DNA of 64,000 bases from JBGAPI01 sp044221335 (GCA_044221335.1 JBGAPI010000021.1:15372-79371); one strand, 5' to 3'. Shown: positions 32,648 through 41,560, counted from the stretch's first letter. Translations and numbers: made by a program. Notes: a model not told the origin generated them from the letters alone.

Positions 32648-34498
32648 ATGATGGCCGGAACCGAGACCAGCAGCAGTTCGGCCACCGTCGGCGGTGCGGC
32701 GGCGGAACGCTCGTCCTTCGCGATCGCGCGGTTCACGCCGAACAAGCGACTCGACCTCGACGAGGTGCTGATCGGACTGGTGCAGGAAGCGGTGATCAGC
32801 GAGGACGACTCGCGCCGGGTCCGGATCGGCAACCGCGGTGCCGCCCGCTCCGAAGTGCACCCGCTGGTGCTGATCGCCAACGCGAAGCTGTTCCATGCCA
32901 GCCAGCCCGACATCGCGCTGACCCTGGAATTCCTGACCCAGTGGGTGGCGCAGCACGCCGGCCTGCCCTACCTGCGCATCGATCCGACCAAGGTCGACGT
33001 GGCGACGGTCGGCCCGCTGGTCACCGCCGCCTATGCCGCGCGCTACCGCATCCTGCCGATCGAGCTGTCCGGCAACTCGCTGACGATCGCGACCAGCGAG
33101 CCCTTCGACCTGCGCTGGGTCGACGACCTGTCGAACGTTCTGCGGGTGCAGATCCGCCGGGTGATCGCCAATCCGCTCGACGTCAACCGCTTCCTCATCG
33201 AGTTCTACGGCGTCACCCGCGCGGTGGCGAAGGCGCGCGAATCGAAGCAGGGCGAAGGCAAGTCCAGCACCCTGCTCAACTTCGAGCAGCTGGTGGAGCT
33301 CGGCAAGTCCGGCGAGGTCGGCGCCGACGACCAGAACATCGTGCGGGTGGTCGACTGGCTGCTGCAGTACGCCTACGAGCAGCGCGCCAGCGACATCCAC
33401 ATCGAACCCCGCCGGGACGTCTGCCGGGTGCGCTTCCGCATCGACGGCGTCCTGCACAAGGTGTTCGAGGTGCCGAGTGCGGTCGCGCCGGCGATCACCG
33501 CGCGGGTGAAGATCCTCGGCCGGATGGACATCGCCGAGCGCCGCCGCCCGCAGGACGGCCGCATCAAGATGCGCACGCCGGGCGGCCGCGAGGTGGAGAT
33601 GCGAATTTCCACCATGCCGACCGCGTTCGGCGAGAAGTGCGTGATGCGCCTGTTCAACCCGGACTTCGTGCTGAAGAGCTTCGGTGACCTCGGCTTCTCC
33701 CCCGACGAGGAGAACACCTGGCGCCGCCTGGTCGAGCGCCCGCACGGCATCGTGCTCGTCACCGGCCCGACCGGTTCCGGCAAGACCACCACCCTGTACT
33801 CGACGCTGAAGCATCTCGCCACCTCGGACGTCAACGTCTGCACGGTCGAAGACCCGATCGAAATGGTGGCCGAGGAGTTCAACCAGATGCAGGTGCAGCC
33901 GGTGATCGACCTCACCTTCGCTGCCGGCGTCCGCACCCTGCTGCGCCAGGACCCCGACATCATCATGGTCGGCGAGATCCGCGACCTCGAGACCGCCGAG
34001 ATGGCGGTGCAGGCCTCGCTGACCGGTCACCTGGTGCTGTCGACGCTGCACACCAACGACTCGCCGAGCGCGGTCACCCGACTGCTCGACCTCGGCGTGC
34101 CGCATTACCTGATCCAGTCGACACTGGCGGGCATCGTGGCCCAGCGCCTGATCCGCCGACTCTGCCCCTACTGCCGCGTCGCGGGCCCGCTGAACGAGGA
34201 GCGCTGGCGGGTGCTGACGGTCGGCTACAGCGTGCGCACCCCGAGCCAGGCGATGCACGCCGTCGGCTGCGACGAGTGCCGCCAGACCGGTTTCGCCGGT
34301 CGCACCGCGATCTACGAGATGATGCCGATCACCGAAGGCCTGCGCGCCGCGATCAAGGCCAACCTCGACCTCCCCGCCTTCCGCCTGATCGCCATGCGCG
34401 AAGGCCTGAAGCCGCTCCGGATCAGCGCCGCGGCACAGGTGGCGCGCGGGATCACCACGCTGGAGGAGGCGCTGTCGGTGCTGCCGCCCGTCGAATAG
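32648..34498 (+). CDS. GspE/PilB-family secretion ATPase
   Basis: A 616-residue hexameric ATPase that drives type II secretion or type IV pilus assembly. The N-terminal region (~30-210) resembles the N1/N2 domains of GspE/PilB. The core has DIHIEPRRDVCRVRFRIDGVL, Walker A GPTGSGKTTTL (~375-385), the Asp box CTVEDPIE, the Walker B region DPDIIMVGEIRDLETAEMA (~437) and the His box HLVLSTLHTNDS. A tetracysteine zinc site follows: CPYC at ~505 and CDEC at ~540. The zinc site marks GspE/PilB and not PilT. No pilin, secretin or other gsp/pil gene is near, so which machine it serves is open. It is divergent from glyQ. Two consecutive Met codons offer starts at 32648 and 32651. Confidence 0.94.
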   Translation: MMAGTETSSSSATVGGAAAERSSFAIARFTPNKRLDLDEVLIGLVQEAVISEDDSRRVRIGNRGAARSEVHPLVLIANAKLFHASQPDIALTLEFLTQWVAQHAGLPYLRIDPTKVDVATVGPLVTAAYAARYRILPIELSGNSLTIATSEPFDLRWVDDLSNVLRVQIRRVIANPLDVNRFLIEFYGVTRAVAKARESKQGEGKSSTLLNFEQLVELGKSGEVGADDQNIVRVVDWLLQYAYEQRASDIHIEPRRDVCRVRFRIDGVLHKVFEVPSAVAPAITARVKILGRMDIAERRRPQDGRIKMRTPGGREVEMRISTMPTAFGEKCVMRLFNPDFVLKSFGDLGFSPDEENTWRRLVERPHGIVLVTGPTGSGKTTTLYSTLKHLATSDVNVCTVEDPIEMVAEEFNQMQVQPVIDLTFAAGVRTLLRQDPDIIMVGEIRDLETAEMAVQASLTGHLVLSTLHTNDSPSAVTRLLDLGVPHYLIQSTLAGIVAQRLIRRLCPYCRVAGPLNEERWRVLTVGYSVRTPSQAMHAVGCDECRQTGFAGRTAIYEMMPITEGLRAAIKANLDLPAFRLIAMREGLKPLRISAAAQVARGITTLEEALSVLPPVE

Positions 34499-34772
34499 CA
34501 GCGACTGCCGGAGCGGCGTGAGCCGCGATGTCTGAGCGGCGACAGCCGCGACCGGCGAGGCCTCACCCGCGCGGCTCGCGTCGCTTCCATCCAGCCTGAC
34601 GCCTGACGGAGCCCCACCGCCTGGGCTTCGAACACGGTGCATTGCTCCGACAATCCTGGCCCGGTGCTGCGCACCGGGCCGCCCCCTTCACTCGAGGCGG
34701 CTGTCACGGCCGCTTCGCTGGCTGTTGGCAGCGGTACGGCATCGGAGTGAAGCGGGCTCCTACACTAGAGCC

Positions 34773-35486
34773 ATGACACTCCTCATCGTCCAGACCGGCT
34801 CCGCCCTCCCCCCGATCCGTGCCCGCCACGGCGACTTTCCGCATTGGTTCCGGACTGGCATGGGGATTCCGCGTTCCGCGGTGCGGGTGGTCGACGCGCG
34901 CATGTCGGAGGTGCTGCCGGATCCGCGCGACTTTCGCGGCGTGATCGTCACCGGCTCGGGCAGCATGGTCACCGAGCGCGAGGCGTGGAGCGAGCGCACC
35001 GCGGCGTGGCTGCGACGGGTGGTCGAAGCGGGGCGTCCCTTGCTCGGGGTCTGCTATGGGCATCAGCTGCTCGCGCACGCCTACGGCGGCCGGGTCGACT
35101 ACAACCCGCGCGGCCGCGAGATCGGCACGGTGCGGGTCGAGTTCGACGCCACGGCGACCCGCGGCGACGCGCTGCTCGGCGCAGTCCCGCCGATGATCCA
35201 CGCGCAGGCGACCCACCTGCAGTCGGTGCTGGAGGCGCCCCGCGATGCGGTGGTGCTCGCACGCTCGTCGCTCGACGACTGCCACGCGCTGCGCATCGGC
35301 GAGCGCGCCTGGGGCCTGCAGTTCCACCCGGAGTTCTCGGTCGCGGCGATCCGGGGCTATATCCATGCGCGACGCGACGCGATCCGCAACGAAGGACTCG
35401 ATCCTGAATCGCTGCACAACGCCGTGCGCCCCGCGCCGTTCGCCCGCGCGCTGCTCCGGCGTTTCGCCGGCATGGCCTTGCGCTGA
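34773..35486 (+). CDS. Class I glutamine amidotransferase (GuaA N-domain-like), stand-alone
   Basis: A 237-residue protein with the nucleophile Cys94 in LLGVCYGHQLLAHAYGG, and His185 and Glu187 in GLQFHPEFS. The oxyanion region GVIVTGSGSMVTERE precedes it. Stand-alone members of this family cleave glutamine or gamma-glutamyl compounds; the pattern resembles GMP-synthase-like amidotransferases with no synthetase attached. The start is the ATG after CACTAGAGCC; an upstream Met in the same frame lies within repeats. A perfect hairpin follows directly after the stop. Actual substrate unknown. Confidence 0.9.
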   Translation: MTLLIVQTGSALPPIRARHGDFPHWFRTGMGIPRSAVRVVDARMSEVLPDPRDFRGVIVTGSGSMVTEREAWSERTAAWLRRVVEAGRPLLGVCYGHQLLAHAYGGRVDYNPRGREIGTVRVEFDATATRGDALLGAVPPMIHAQATHLQSVLEAPRDAVVLARSSLDDCHALRIGERAWGLQFHPEFSVAAIRGYIHARRDAIRNEGLDPESLHNAVRPAPFARALLRRFAGMALR

Positions 35487-35503
35487 GACGCCCACCGGGC
35501 GTC
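35487..35503 (+). terminator. Short hairpin directly after the amidotransferase stop
   Basis: GACGCCC-ACC-GGGCGTC is a perfect 7-bp stem with a 3-base loop that begins at the first base after the TGA. No T-run follows, so it is at best a Rho-assisted terminator or an mRNA-stabilising 3' hairpin. Confidence 0.4.
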
Positions 35504-35674
35504 CGACGCGCCGGGCCATCGTCCGCGTCCCGCAGCGCGAAACCCGCGTCGCGACTGGATTTCCCGAGTGTGCGGGCGGACCCGACCGGGAGGCCACCGG
35601 ACATTGATACTTGATCCAACCTTCCCTAGTCTGCATCGTTCGGGTCCTGGCCCGTCCACTCGAGGAGCATCACC

Positions 35675-36466
35675 ATGAGTTTTCGTACGGTCGCCGCGGG
35701 ACGCGGCGTCGAATGGGTCACCGAAGGCGCCAAGCGCATTCTCGCCAAGCCCGAGGTCTTCGGCGTGATGGCCTTGATCATCGGCGTGATCAGCGGCGTT
35801 CCGGTCCTGGGCATCGTCAACCTCATCATCGGCCCCGCATTGCTGGGCGGCCTGTTCTGGGCCCTGCGCGAGCACGAGGCCGGACGACCGACCGAGGTCG
35901 GCCAGCTGTTCACCGCCTTCCAGCAGCCGGGCAAGGCCGGCCCGATGCTGACGCTCTGCCTGCCCCTGGTCGCCGGCGGCATCGTCGCGGCGATCATCGG
36001 CGCGGTGATCTTCGGCGCGGTGATCGCGGCGGCCGTGGCGGGTGGACGCGCCGGCGGCGGTATCGGGGTCGTCGGCGGACTCGTCGGCGCCGTGATCATG
36101 CTCGCCATCGGCATCGCGATCGCGTTCACCACGTTCTTCGCGGTCGCCCGCACCATGCTCGACAACGTCGCGCCGTTCGACGCGATGAAGGAGAGCATCA
36201 GCGCCTGCATCGCCAATGTCGGCGCCGTGCTGCTCTACGCCGTGCTGGTGTTCCTGGCCGCGCTGATCCTGTCGCCTGTCATGTTCATCCCCGTCCTCGG
36301 CGCGATGATCCACGGCGCCGTGATGGCCGCCATCTCGGGCGGCGCGCTGTACACCGCCTATCTCGACGTGTTCGGCGCGACCGCGTCGGCCCCGCCGAGC
36401 TTCCCGCCGTCGATGGGCCCGCCGCCGGGCGAACCGCCGTCGGCTCCGCCGCCGCCGCCCATGTAG
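35675..36466 (+). CDS. BPSS1780-like integral membrane protein with proline-rich tail
   Basis: A 263-residue membrane protein. The N-terminal MSFRTVAAGRGVEWVTEG stretch followed by several Gly/Ile/Val-rich transmembrane helices (about six: ~30-60, 90-115, 125-150, 170-195, 205-225) resembles the uncharacterised BPSS1780 family. The conserved segment FTAFQQPGKAGPMLTLCLPLV is part of the first cytoplasmic loop region. It ends in a short Pro/Pro-Gly/Pro-Ser tail (GPPPGEPPSAPPPPPM). An AGGAG ribosome-binding site precedes its ATG. No enzymatic function is known. A good intrinsic terminator follows 80 bp downstream. Confidence 0.8.
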   Translation: MSFRTVAAGRGVEWVTEGAKRILAKPEVFGVMALIIGVISGVPVLGIVNLIIGPALLGGLFWALREHEAGRPTEVGQLFTAFQQPGKAGPMLTLCLPLVAGGIVAAIIGAVIFGAVIAAAVAGGRAGGGIGVVGGLVGAVIMLAIGIAIAFTTFFAVARTMLDNVAPFDAMKESISACIANVGAVLLYAVLVFLAALILSPVMFIPVLGAMIHGAVMAAISGGALYTAYLDVFGATASAPPSFPPSMGPPPGEPPSAPPPPPM

Positions 36467-36545
36467 TCGGGACGCGCGGGACGCCGGTCATCGCCCTCTC
36501 TCGCCTGCGGGAGAGGGCCGACGGCGGCAAGCTCAGGACATGAAG

Positions 36546-36572
36546 ATGCGCCCTCCGGGGCGCATTCTTTTT
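36546..36572 (+). terminator. Intrinsic terminator
   Basis: ATGCGCCC-TCCG-GGGCGCAT forms a perfect 8-bp stem with a 4-base loop, followed by TCTTTTT. It ends transcription of the 35675 membrane-protein gene. The rest of 36467-36797 contains a CTCTCTCGCC/GGGAGAGGG repeat near 36497 and no gene that I can support. Confidence 0.85.
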
Positions 36573-36777
36573 GGCGCGCCCGGCACGCCGATTCCGGGAC
36601 GATTCGCGATGGCGGGCAGGGCCCGCGCTGCGGCGAGCAGGCGGGTACTACCCCTCCGTCGTCCGGTGCGAAGTTGCTGCGGCGCCCGTTGAACGAAGGA
36701 CGTCGAGAACGATGGACCTCGAACGGCGCATCTGCGCAGCGCGGCAGGTCGCGATTCGCGCTGCCGAGAGCTTGCAC

Positions 36778-36802
36778 CCGGCCGGCCGGAGGCCGCCCTA
36801 CG
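36778..36802. repeat. REP-like palindrome overlapping the tatC stop
   Basis: CCGGCCGG followed by AGGCCGCCCTACGCG; read on the minus strand it starts CGTAGGGCGGCC, and its TAG is the tatC stop codon at 36798-36800. Confidence 0.7.
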
Positions 36803-37562
36803 CGTTCGCCACCTTCTCGCGCGGCGTCACCAGCCGCGCCGCGACCAGCCCGACCTCGAACAGGATGCACAGCGGGATCGCCAGCAGCAGCATCGAGGTG
36901 ACGTCGGGGGGCGCCAGGATCGCCGAGGCGACCGTGGCGCCCAGGATCACGTAGCGCCGGGCCGCGGCCATCTGTGCCGGGGTGAACCAGCCCAGCGCGG
37001 CGATGATCACGATCGCGACCGGCACCTCGAAGCAGACGCCGAACGCGAAGAAGGTGGTCAGCACGAAATCGAGGTAGTGGGCGATGTCGGTCATCATCGC
37101 GACGCCGTCCGGCGTCATCGCCGCCAGCACGTGGAATGCGGTCGGCAGCACCAGGAAATACGCGAAGGCGACGCCGGCGTAGAACAGCAGCACGGACGAC
37201 AGCAGGAGCGGCACCGCAAGGCGGCGCTCGTGGCGGTACAGGCCGGGCGCGACGAAGGCCCAGGCCTGGTAGAGGATGACCGGGATCGCCGCCGCCAGCG
37301 CGGAGAACGCGGCCAGCTTCAACGGCACCACGAACGGTCCGGCGACGTCGATCGCGATCAGTCGCCCGCCTTCGGGCAGCTGCGCGACCAGCGGCTTCGC
37401 CAGCAGGGCGTAGAGGTCGCGGGCGTAGGGCACGGCGAACACCATCGCCACCGCCCAGGCCGCGACCGCCTTGACCAGTCGCGAGCGCAGCTCGACCAGG
37501 TGCGACAGGAAGGTCTGCTCGCCGGCGTCTTCGGTGCCGGTGTCGGGAGCGGAGTCGTTCAC
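36798..37562 (-). CDS. tatC: Sec-independent protein translocase subunit TatC
   Basis: A 254-residue polytopic inner-membrane protein that binds the twin-arginine signal peptide and nucleates the Tat translocon. Six transmembrane helices are visible. The N-terminal FLSHLVELRSRLVKA is the invariant signal-recognition motif, and YQAWAFVAPGLYRHERR with the conserved FVAPGL and Glu follows. Length is typical. Its ATG overlaps the tatB stop (ATGA) and its TAG stop lies in a REP palindrome. Confidence 0.97.
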   Translation of the reverse strand: MNDSAPDTGTEDAGEQTFLSHLVELRSRLVKAVAAWAVAMVFAVPYARDLYALLAKPLVAQLPEGGRLIAIDVAGPFVVPLKLAAFSALAAAIPVILYQAWAFVAPGLYRHERRLAVPLLLSSVLLFYAGVAFAYFLVLPTAFHVLAAMTPDGVAMMTDIAHYLDFVLTTFFAFGVCFEVPVAIVIIAALGWFTPAQMAAARRYVILGATVASAILAPPDVTSMLLLAIPLCILFEVGLVAARLVTPREKVANA

Positions 37563-38116
37563 GGCGACTCCGGTGTCGTCGCCGCACCCGCCACCGACGC
37601 GCCGGACCTGGCGTCGGCCGCGGGCTTCGGCGGCGTCGGGATCAACGGCAGCTCCATCTGCGGTGGTGCGGCGTCGACGTCCGCGGCGTCCGAGCTCGCG
37701 GCGCCGGCGACCGACGTTTCCGAGCTCCCGGCGCTGGCGTCCGACGCGGCTTCGGCGCCAGCGGAAGCCGACGTGGCCTCCGGTCCGGTCGCCGCCGCGG
37801 CCCGCGCTGAGAGGTCGTCGAGTTCGGCCTTGGCCGCGCGTTCGGCCTCGCGGAGGGCGTTGTCGGTATCGCGCACCGCCTCGTTGAGCGGCTTCGTGAC
37901 CTCGTCGATCCCGGCCCGGGCCGCCGCCATCTGCTGCTTCAGTTCTTCGGCGTTGAGCTCGCGCTCGACCTGGTCACGGACCTCGGTATAGGCCAGCCGC
38001 GCCTTGCGCAGCATCGCACCCGCGACGCGCGCCGCCTTCGGCAGCCGTTCCGGACCGAGCACGATCAGGGCCACTACGGCGATGACGCCGAGTTCGCCCG
38101 AGCTGATGTCGAACAT
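37559..38116 (-). CDS. tatB: Sec-independent protein translocase subunit TatB
   Basis: A 185-residue protein with an N-terminal membrane helix carrying the TatB signature (MFDISSGELGVIAVVALIVLGPERLPKAAR, Glu at position 8). An amphipathic helix and a long, variable Ala/Glu/Ser-rich cytoplasmic tail ending in Pro-rich sequence follow. TatB forms the receptor complex with TatC. It is 9 bp downstream of tatA and overlaps tatC. Confidence 0.96.
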   Translation of the reverse strand: MFDISSGELGVIAVVALIVLGPERLPKAARVAGAMLRKARLAYTEVRDQVERELNAEELKQQMAAARAGIDEVTKPLNEAVRDTDNALREAERAAKAELDDLSARAAAATGPEATSASAGAEAASDASAGSSETSVAGAASSDAADVDAAPPQMELPLIPTPPKPAADARSGASVAGAATTPESP

Positions 38117-38125
38117 GGCGCCGGA

Positions 38126-38332
38126 TCAGGACTTGGAGTCGCCCGGCTTGTCGGACGACTTGTCGGCGCTCTCGTCCTTGATCTTGGGCTGCTCGTCGCC
38201 GGCCATGCCCTTCTTGAAGCCCTTGACCGCCTCGCCGAGGTCGCTGCCGAGATTCTTCAGCTTGCTGGTGCCGAAGACCAGGACGACGACGGCCAGGACG
38301 ATGAGCCAATGTCCCAGAGAGAAACCACCCAT
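38126..38332 (-). CDS. tatA: Sec-independent protein translocase subunit TatA
   Basis: A 68-residue protein: membrane helix GGFSLGHWLIVLAVVVLVFG, the FGTSKLKNLGSDLGEAVKGFKKGM hinge plus amphipathic helix with the conserved F-G pair, and a short acidic/Lys-rich tail. It polymerises to form the Tat pore. It is the first gene of tatABC; a purine-rich stretch precedes its ATG. The usual downstream order A-B-C is kept. Confidence 0.96.
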   Translation of the reverse strand: MGGFSLGHWLIVLAVVVLVFGTSKLKNLGSDLGEAVKGFKKGMAGDEQPKIKDESADKSSDKPGDSKS

Positions 38333-38454
38333 GGAGCAACCTCGAAAGCGGGGAAGAACTGCAGCATAACGCCTGTGCCGTTTCGGCGCTGACGCCGGAG
38401 GTCACGGTTTGGCGCGGGGACGCCGCCTGTCCCGACCCCCAACCCGCGCTGGTC

Positions 38455-38559
38455 CCCGTCATGGCGAGCGCAGCGAAGCAATCCAGCGCCTTTGCTCTTC
38501 GTCGCGCCAGAGTCAGAACTCAAGGCACTGGATTGCTTCGCTGCGCTCGCAATGACGGG
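38455..38559. repeat. Palindromic intergenic repeat, copy 2
   Basis: CCCGTCATGGCGAGCGCAGC at the left and CTGCGCTCGCAATGACGGG at the right are inverted copies of each other, with inner arms around the CAGCGCCTTTG core. It is the same family as 6001-6116. The flanking 38333-38631 interval holds no gene. A CGGGGGTCGGATCAGGGTCG-like short repetition follows at 38565-38600. Confidence 0.85.
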
Positions 38560-38631
38560 CCGGGGGTCGGATCAGGGTCGGGGGGGCGGATCGGGTTCGC
38601 GGGCGGGTAGATCGGCGAAATTGGCTCCGCT

Positions 38632-39315
38632 CTACTTGTTGGTGTATTCCTCGAGCGTGTCGCGGAAGCCGACCACGGCCTCCGGGACCTTGCCGATCCG
38701 ACCCTCGAAGATCTCGGTCGCCGTGGCGTCGTTGCCGTAGGCCGCTTCGTTGGCGCTGTTGTCGATCGCGATCACCGCGCCGTCCAGCGCCACGCCGGCG
38801 AACAGTCCGCGGCTGCGCGAGTAGGAATAGATCTCGGCCTTCAGCTCGGAATCGGTCGCGGCGCTGGCGTTGCGACCAACCGGGCCGGCCGCCACCGCGG
38901 CGTCGGCGCCGAGGGTGAACTTGCCGTCGACCATGGAGTCGACGCCACGGCGCGAGCGGAACACCAGCACCACGTCGGTCGACTGCACGCCGGCCTGGAA
39001 GCCGAAGCTGCCGCCGGTCAGCGAGATGTAGCTCGGATTCGACCAGGTGCCGTCGCGGCCGCGCACCGACACCAGGCCCTTGCCGTGGCGCCCTCCGACC
39101 ACGAGGCCGGCCTTGATCACGTCCGGGATCACCGCGATCGCCTCGGCCTTCGACACGATCGCGTCGGGCACCCGCTTGTCCGGCGCCTGCATGATCTCCT
39201 TCAAGACCCGGACCGCGTTGTCGGCCCGCGAATTGGTCCCGGCAGCGGCGCCGCTGGCGCCGAGCAGTCCGATCAGCAGGCAGGAGATCCAGCGCAGGGA
39301 GATACCGGCATGCAT
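38632..39315 (-). CDS. SYLF (Ysc84-like) domain lipid-binding protein, secreted
   Basis: A 227-residue protein with a signal peptide (HAGISLRWISCLLIGLLGASGAAAG). The mature part is a SYLF/Ysc84 domain: VSKAEAIAVIPDVIKAGLVVGGRHGKGLVSVR, SLTGGSFGFQAGVQSTDVVLVF, and YSYSRSRGLFAGVALDGAVIAIDN. In eukaryotes this fold binds phosphoinositides; bacterial versions are periplasmic or outer-membrane associated with unknown roles. I chose the Met at 39315 because AAGGAG lies 6 bases before it; an ATG 15 bp upstream lacks such a site. Confidence 0.88.
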   Translation of the reverse strand: MHAGISLRWISCLLIGLLGASGAAAGTNSRADNAVRVLKEIMQAPDKRVPDAIVSKAEAIAVIPDVIKAGLVVGGRHGKGLVSVRGRDGTWSNPSYISLTGGSFGFQAGVQSTDVVLVFRSRRGVDSMVDGKFTLGADAAVAAGPVGRNASAATDSELKAEIYSYSRSRGLFAGVALDGAVIAIDNSANEAAYGNDATATEIFEGRIGKVPEAVVGFRDTLEEYTNK

Positions 39316-39412
39316 GAGCCACTCCTTCATTCGAGAGGAGCGAAGTCTAGACCGGCGAACGCGTGCGGCGGATGAACGACGGCGCAATCCCGGCGCGATG
39401 CGCCGCGCGGAC

Positions 39413-40327
39413 CTAGCGACGACGACCGAAGGCGCCGCCGATCATGCCGACCAGGGCGAACAGGACGATCAGCGCGGCCGGCGACAGCGTCGGCACGGTC
39501 GCGGCGGAACTGCCGCCGCTCGCGGTTCCGCAAGGCGCCGGCACCGACAGCGCCAGGCCTTCCATCTCCATGAAGTTCGGGCCGTCCATGGTCGCGACGA
39601 CGGTGGCCTTGCCGGTCGCGAGGTCGATCCGCGCGAGGTCGCTGGCGCGCAGCACCTGCGGCTCGTTGGCCGGCGGCGGGTTGTAGTCGAGGCTCGCCCA
39701 CAACGTGCCGTTGGCGTCGAAGTCGAGGCCGCCGTCGTAGAACTTGCGCGGCGTGTCGAGGGTTCCGATGCGAGTGGCGGAGGCGTCGGCTGGATTGATC
39801 TCGTACAGCGCCGCGCCGTCACCGATCGAAATGCCGTACAGCTTGCTGCCCTTCGCGGCGAGACCGGTGATGGCGGCGCCGAGGGTGCCGACGAGCCGGG
39901 TGGCGCCCGAACTGACGTTGACTTCCCACAGTTTGCCGGTGGTGTCCGACGAGGCCCACAACCGGCCGTCGCAGGTGGCCGCCAGACCGAAGTCGAGCGC
40001 GTTGAACTGACCGGTGCCCTGGCCCTGCAGGCCGAGCGAGCCGACGACCGTCGCATGGCCGCTGCTGGTGCTGATCCGGATCAGCGTCTCGACGCCGTCG
40101 GACACGCCGTACAGTGTGCCGTCGGGTGCGAACGCCAGGCCCTCGACGTCGGTGATCGCGACGCCGCCGGTACTGCCGAACTTGCCGACCTCGGTGATGT
40201 GGCCGTTCGCGAGGTCGACCTTGTAGAGGGCGTCATCCCACGAACCAAAACCGACCGGGTCCGCCAGCGCGAGGACCGGTGACAGGAGGAGCACGATGGC
40301 TCCAGCTAGCCGCTTGAGCGGACTCAT
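39413..40327 (-). CDS. Secreted beta-propeller protein with IPTL-CTERM-like tail
   Basis: A 304-residue protein: signal peptide (1-22, cut near ALA-DP) and a six- or seven-bladed propeller rich in repeats of the form L..G..tvVG.l and GLAFAPDGTLYGVSDG, similar to NHL/DUF4394-type six-bladed domains. It ends VPTLSPAALIVLFALVGMIGG + FGRRR: a (I/V)PTLS motif, one hydrophobic helix and a terminal Arg cluster. That is the layout of IPTL-CTERM sorting signals used with exosortase/archaeosortase-like systems. No exosortase gene is in the window. It is divergent from hemH. Confidence 0.85.
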   Translation of the reverse strand: MSPLKRLAGAIVLLLSPVLALADPVGFGSWDDALYKVDLANGHITEVGKFGSTGGVAITDVEGLAFAPDGTLYGVSDGVETLIRISTSSGHATVVGSLGLQGQGTGQFNALDFGLAATCDGRLWASSDTTGKLWEVNVSSGATRLVGTLGAAITGLAAKGSKLYGISIGDGAALYEINPADASATRIGTLDTPRKFYDGGLDFDANGTLWASLDYNPPPANEPQVLRASDLARIDLATGKATVVATMDGPNFMEMEGLALSVPAPCGTASGGSSAATVPTLSPAALIVLFALVGMIGGAFGRRR

Positions 40328-40474
40328 GGTTCGTCGGGTTGTGTTCTAATTCTTGGATTATTCGCCGCAGGGCGCATTGCGGCTCGTTGAGCGTATCACG
40401 ATCGCTCAGCCCATCAAACACTTACGGACGGGGTGGCGGCGGCGCCGCCATCCCCGGTGAAGAGCGAACGACTC

Positions 40475-41500
40475 ATGGGGAAGTACTTTCGTGGGGTGCG
40501 GTTGGATGCAGCGGGGCGGCCGGCGGCTTCCGGGACGGCGATCGTGCTGGTCAACCTGGGAACCCCGGACGCCCCGACCACTGCGGCAGTCCGGCGCTAT
40601 CTCGCTGAATTCCTTTGGGATCCGCGCGTCGTCGAGCAGCCGCGCTGGCTCTGGTGGCTGATCCTGAACGGAGTCATCCTGCGCATCCGGCCCCGCCGTT
40701 CCGCCCACGCCTATCAGGCGGTCTGGACCGCAGCCGGCTCGCCCCTGCTGGTCGGGTCCGAGGCCTTGGCGGCGGGAATGCGCAAGGCCATCGGGCCGGG
40801 CAGCGCCGTCGCGCTGGCGATGCGTTACGGCAATCCGTCCATCCGCCAGGTGCTGCGGGAACTGGCCGAGGCCGGCCATGGCCGCTTCGTGGTGCTGCCG
40901 CTCTACCCGCAGTATTCGGCGACGACCACGGCCGCCGTGATCGATGCTGTCAGCGCCGAACTCGCGAGCTGGCGGGTCCTGCCGGAGCTGCGCTGGGTGA
41001 CGAGCTACACCGACCACCCCGCCTATGTCGCCGCGTTGGCGGCGTCGGTGCGCGAACACTGGGCGGCGCGCGGCCGCGGCGAGAAGCTGCTGCTGTCCTT
41101 CCACGGCATCCCGGAACGCTATGTCGCCGCCGGCGATCCCTACCAGGCCGAGTGCTTGCGCACCGCGGCGGCGCTGCAGAAGGCGCTCGAACTGCCCGAC
41201 GCCGCGTTCCAGGTCGCGTTCCAGTCGCGCGTCGGCCGCGAGCCCTGGCTGTCGCCGTACACCGACGAGACACTGAAGGAACTCGGCCGCGCCGGCATCG
41301 GCACGCTCGACGTGCTCTGCCCCGGCTTCGCCGTCGACTGCCTGGAAACCGACGAGGAAATCGCTCTGCGCGGCGCCGAGGAGTTCACCGGGGCGGGCGG
41401 CAAGGAGCTGCGCTACATCCGGGCGCTGAACGAGCGGGCGGATCACGTGCAGGCGCTGCTGGGGTTGCTGCGGGGTATTGCCGGGGACTGGTTGGCATAG
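40475..41500 (+). CDS. hemH: Ferrochelatase
   Basis: A 341-residue enzyme inserting ferrous iron into protoporphyrin IX, the last step of haem synthesis. Seen: VLVNLGTPDAPT at the start (family hallmark), AMRYGNPSI, VVLPLYPQYSATTTAAV, catalytic His210 in LLSFHGIPERYV, SRVGREPWLSPYTDETL, and the metal/proton-path Glu291 in CPGFAVDCLETDEEI. No C-terminal extension or Fe-S cysteines are evident. I place the start at the ATG before GKYFRGV; a GTG at 40433 is in frame. A half copy of the palindromic repeat follows. Confidence 0.96.
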   Translation: MGKYFRGVRLDAAGRPAASGTAIVLVNLGTPDAPTTAAVRRYLAEFLWDPRVVEQPRWLWWLILNGVILRIRPRRSAHAYQAVWTAAGSPLLVGSEALAAGMRKAIGPGSAVALAMRYGNPSIRQVLRELAEAGHGRFVVLPLYPQYSATTTAAVIDAVSAELASWRVLPELRWVTSYTDHPAYVAALAASVREHWAARGRGEKLLLSFHGIPERYVAAGDPYQAECLRTAAALQKALELPDAAFQVAFQSRVGREPWLSPYTDETLKELGRAGIGTLDVLCPGFAVDCLETDEEIALRGAEEFTGAGGKELRYIRALNERADHVQALLGLLRGIAGDWLA

Positions 41501-41514
41501 CCCCCAGCCCGAGT

Positions 41515-41560
41515 CCCGTCAGCGCGAGCGCAGCGAAGCAATCCAGCGCCTTCGCTTCGG
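41515..41560. repeat. Palindromic intergenic repeat, half copy
   Basis: TCCCGTCAGCGCGAGCGCAG continuing into CGAAGCAATCCAGCGCC: the left half of the element at 38455. The right arm is missing, so this looks like a decayed or truncated copy. It lies between hemH and the alpha/beta hydrolase gene. Confidence 0.75.
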
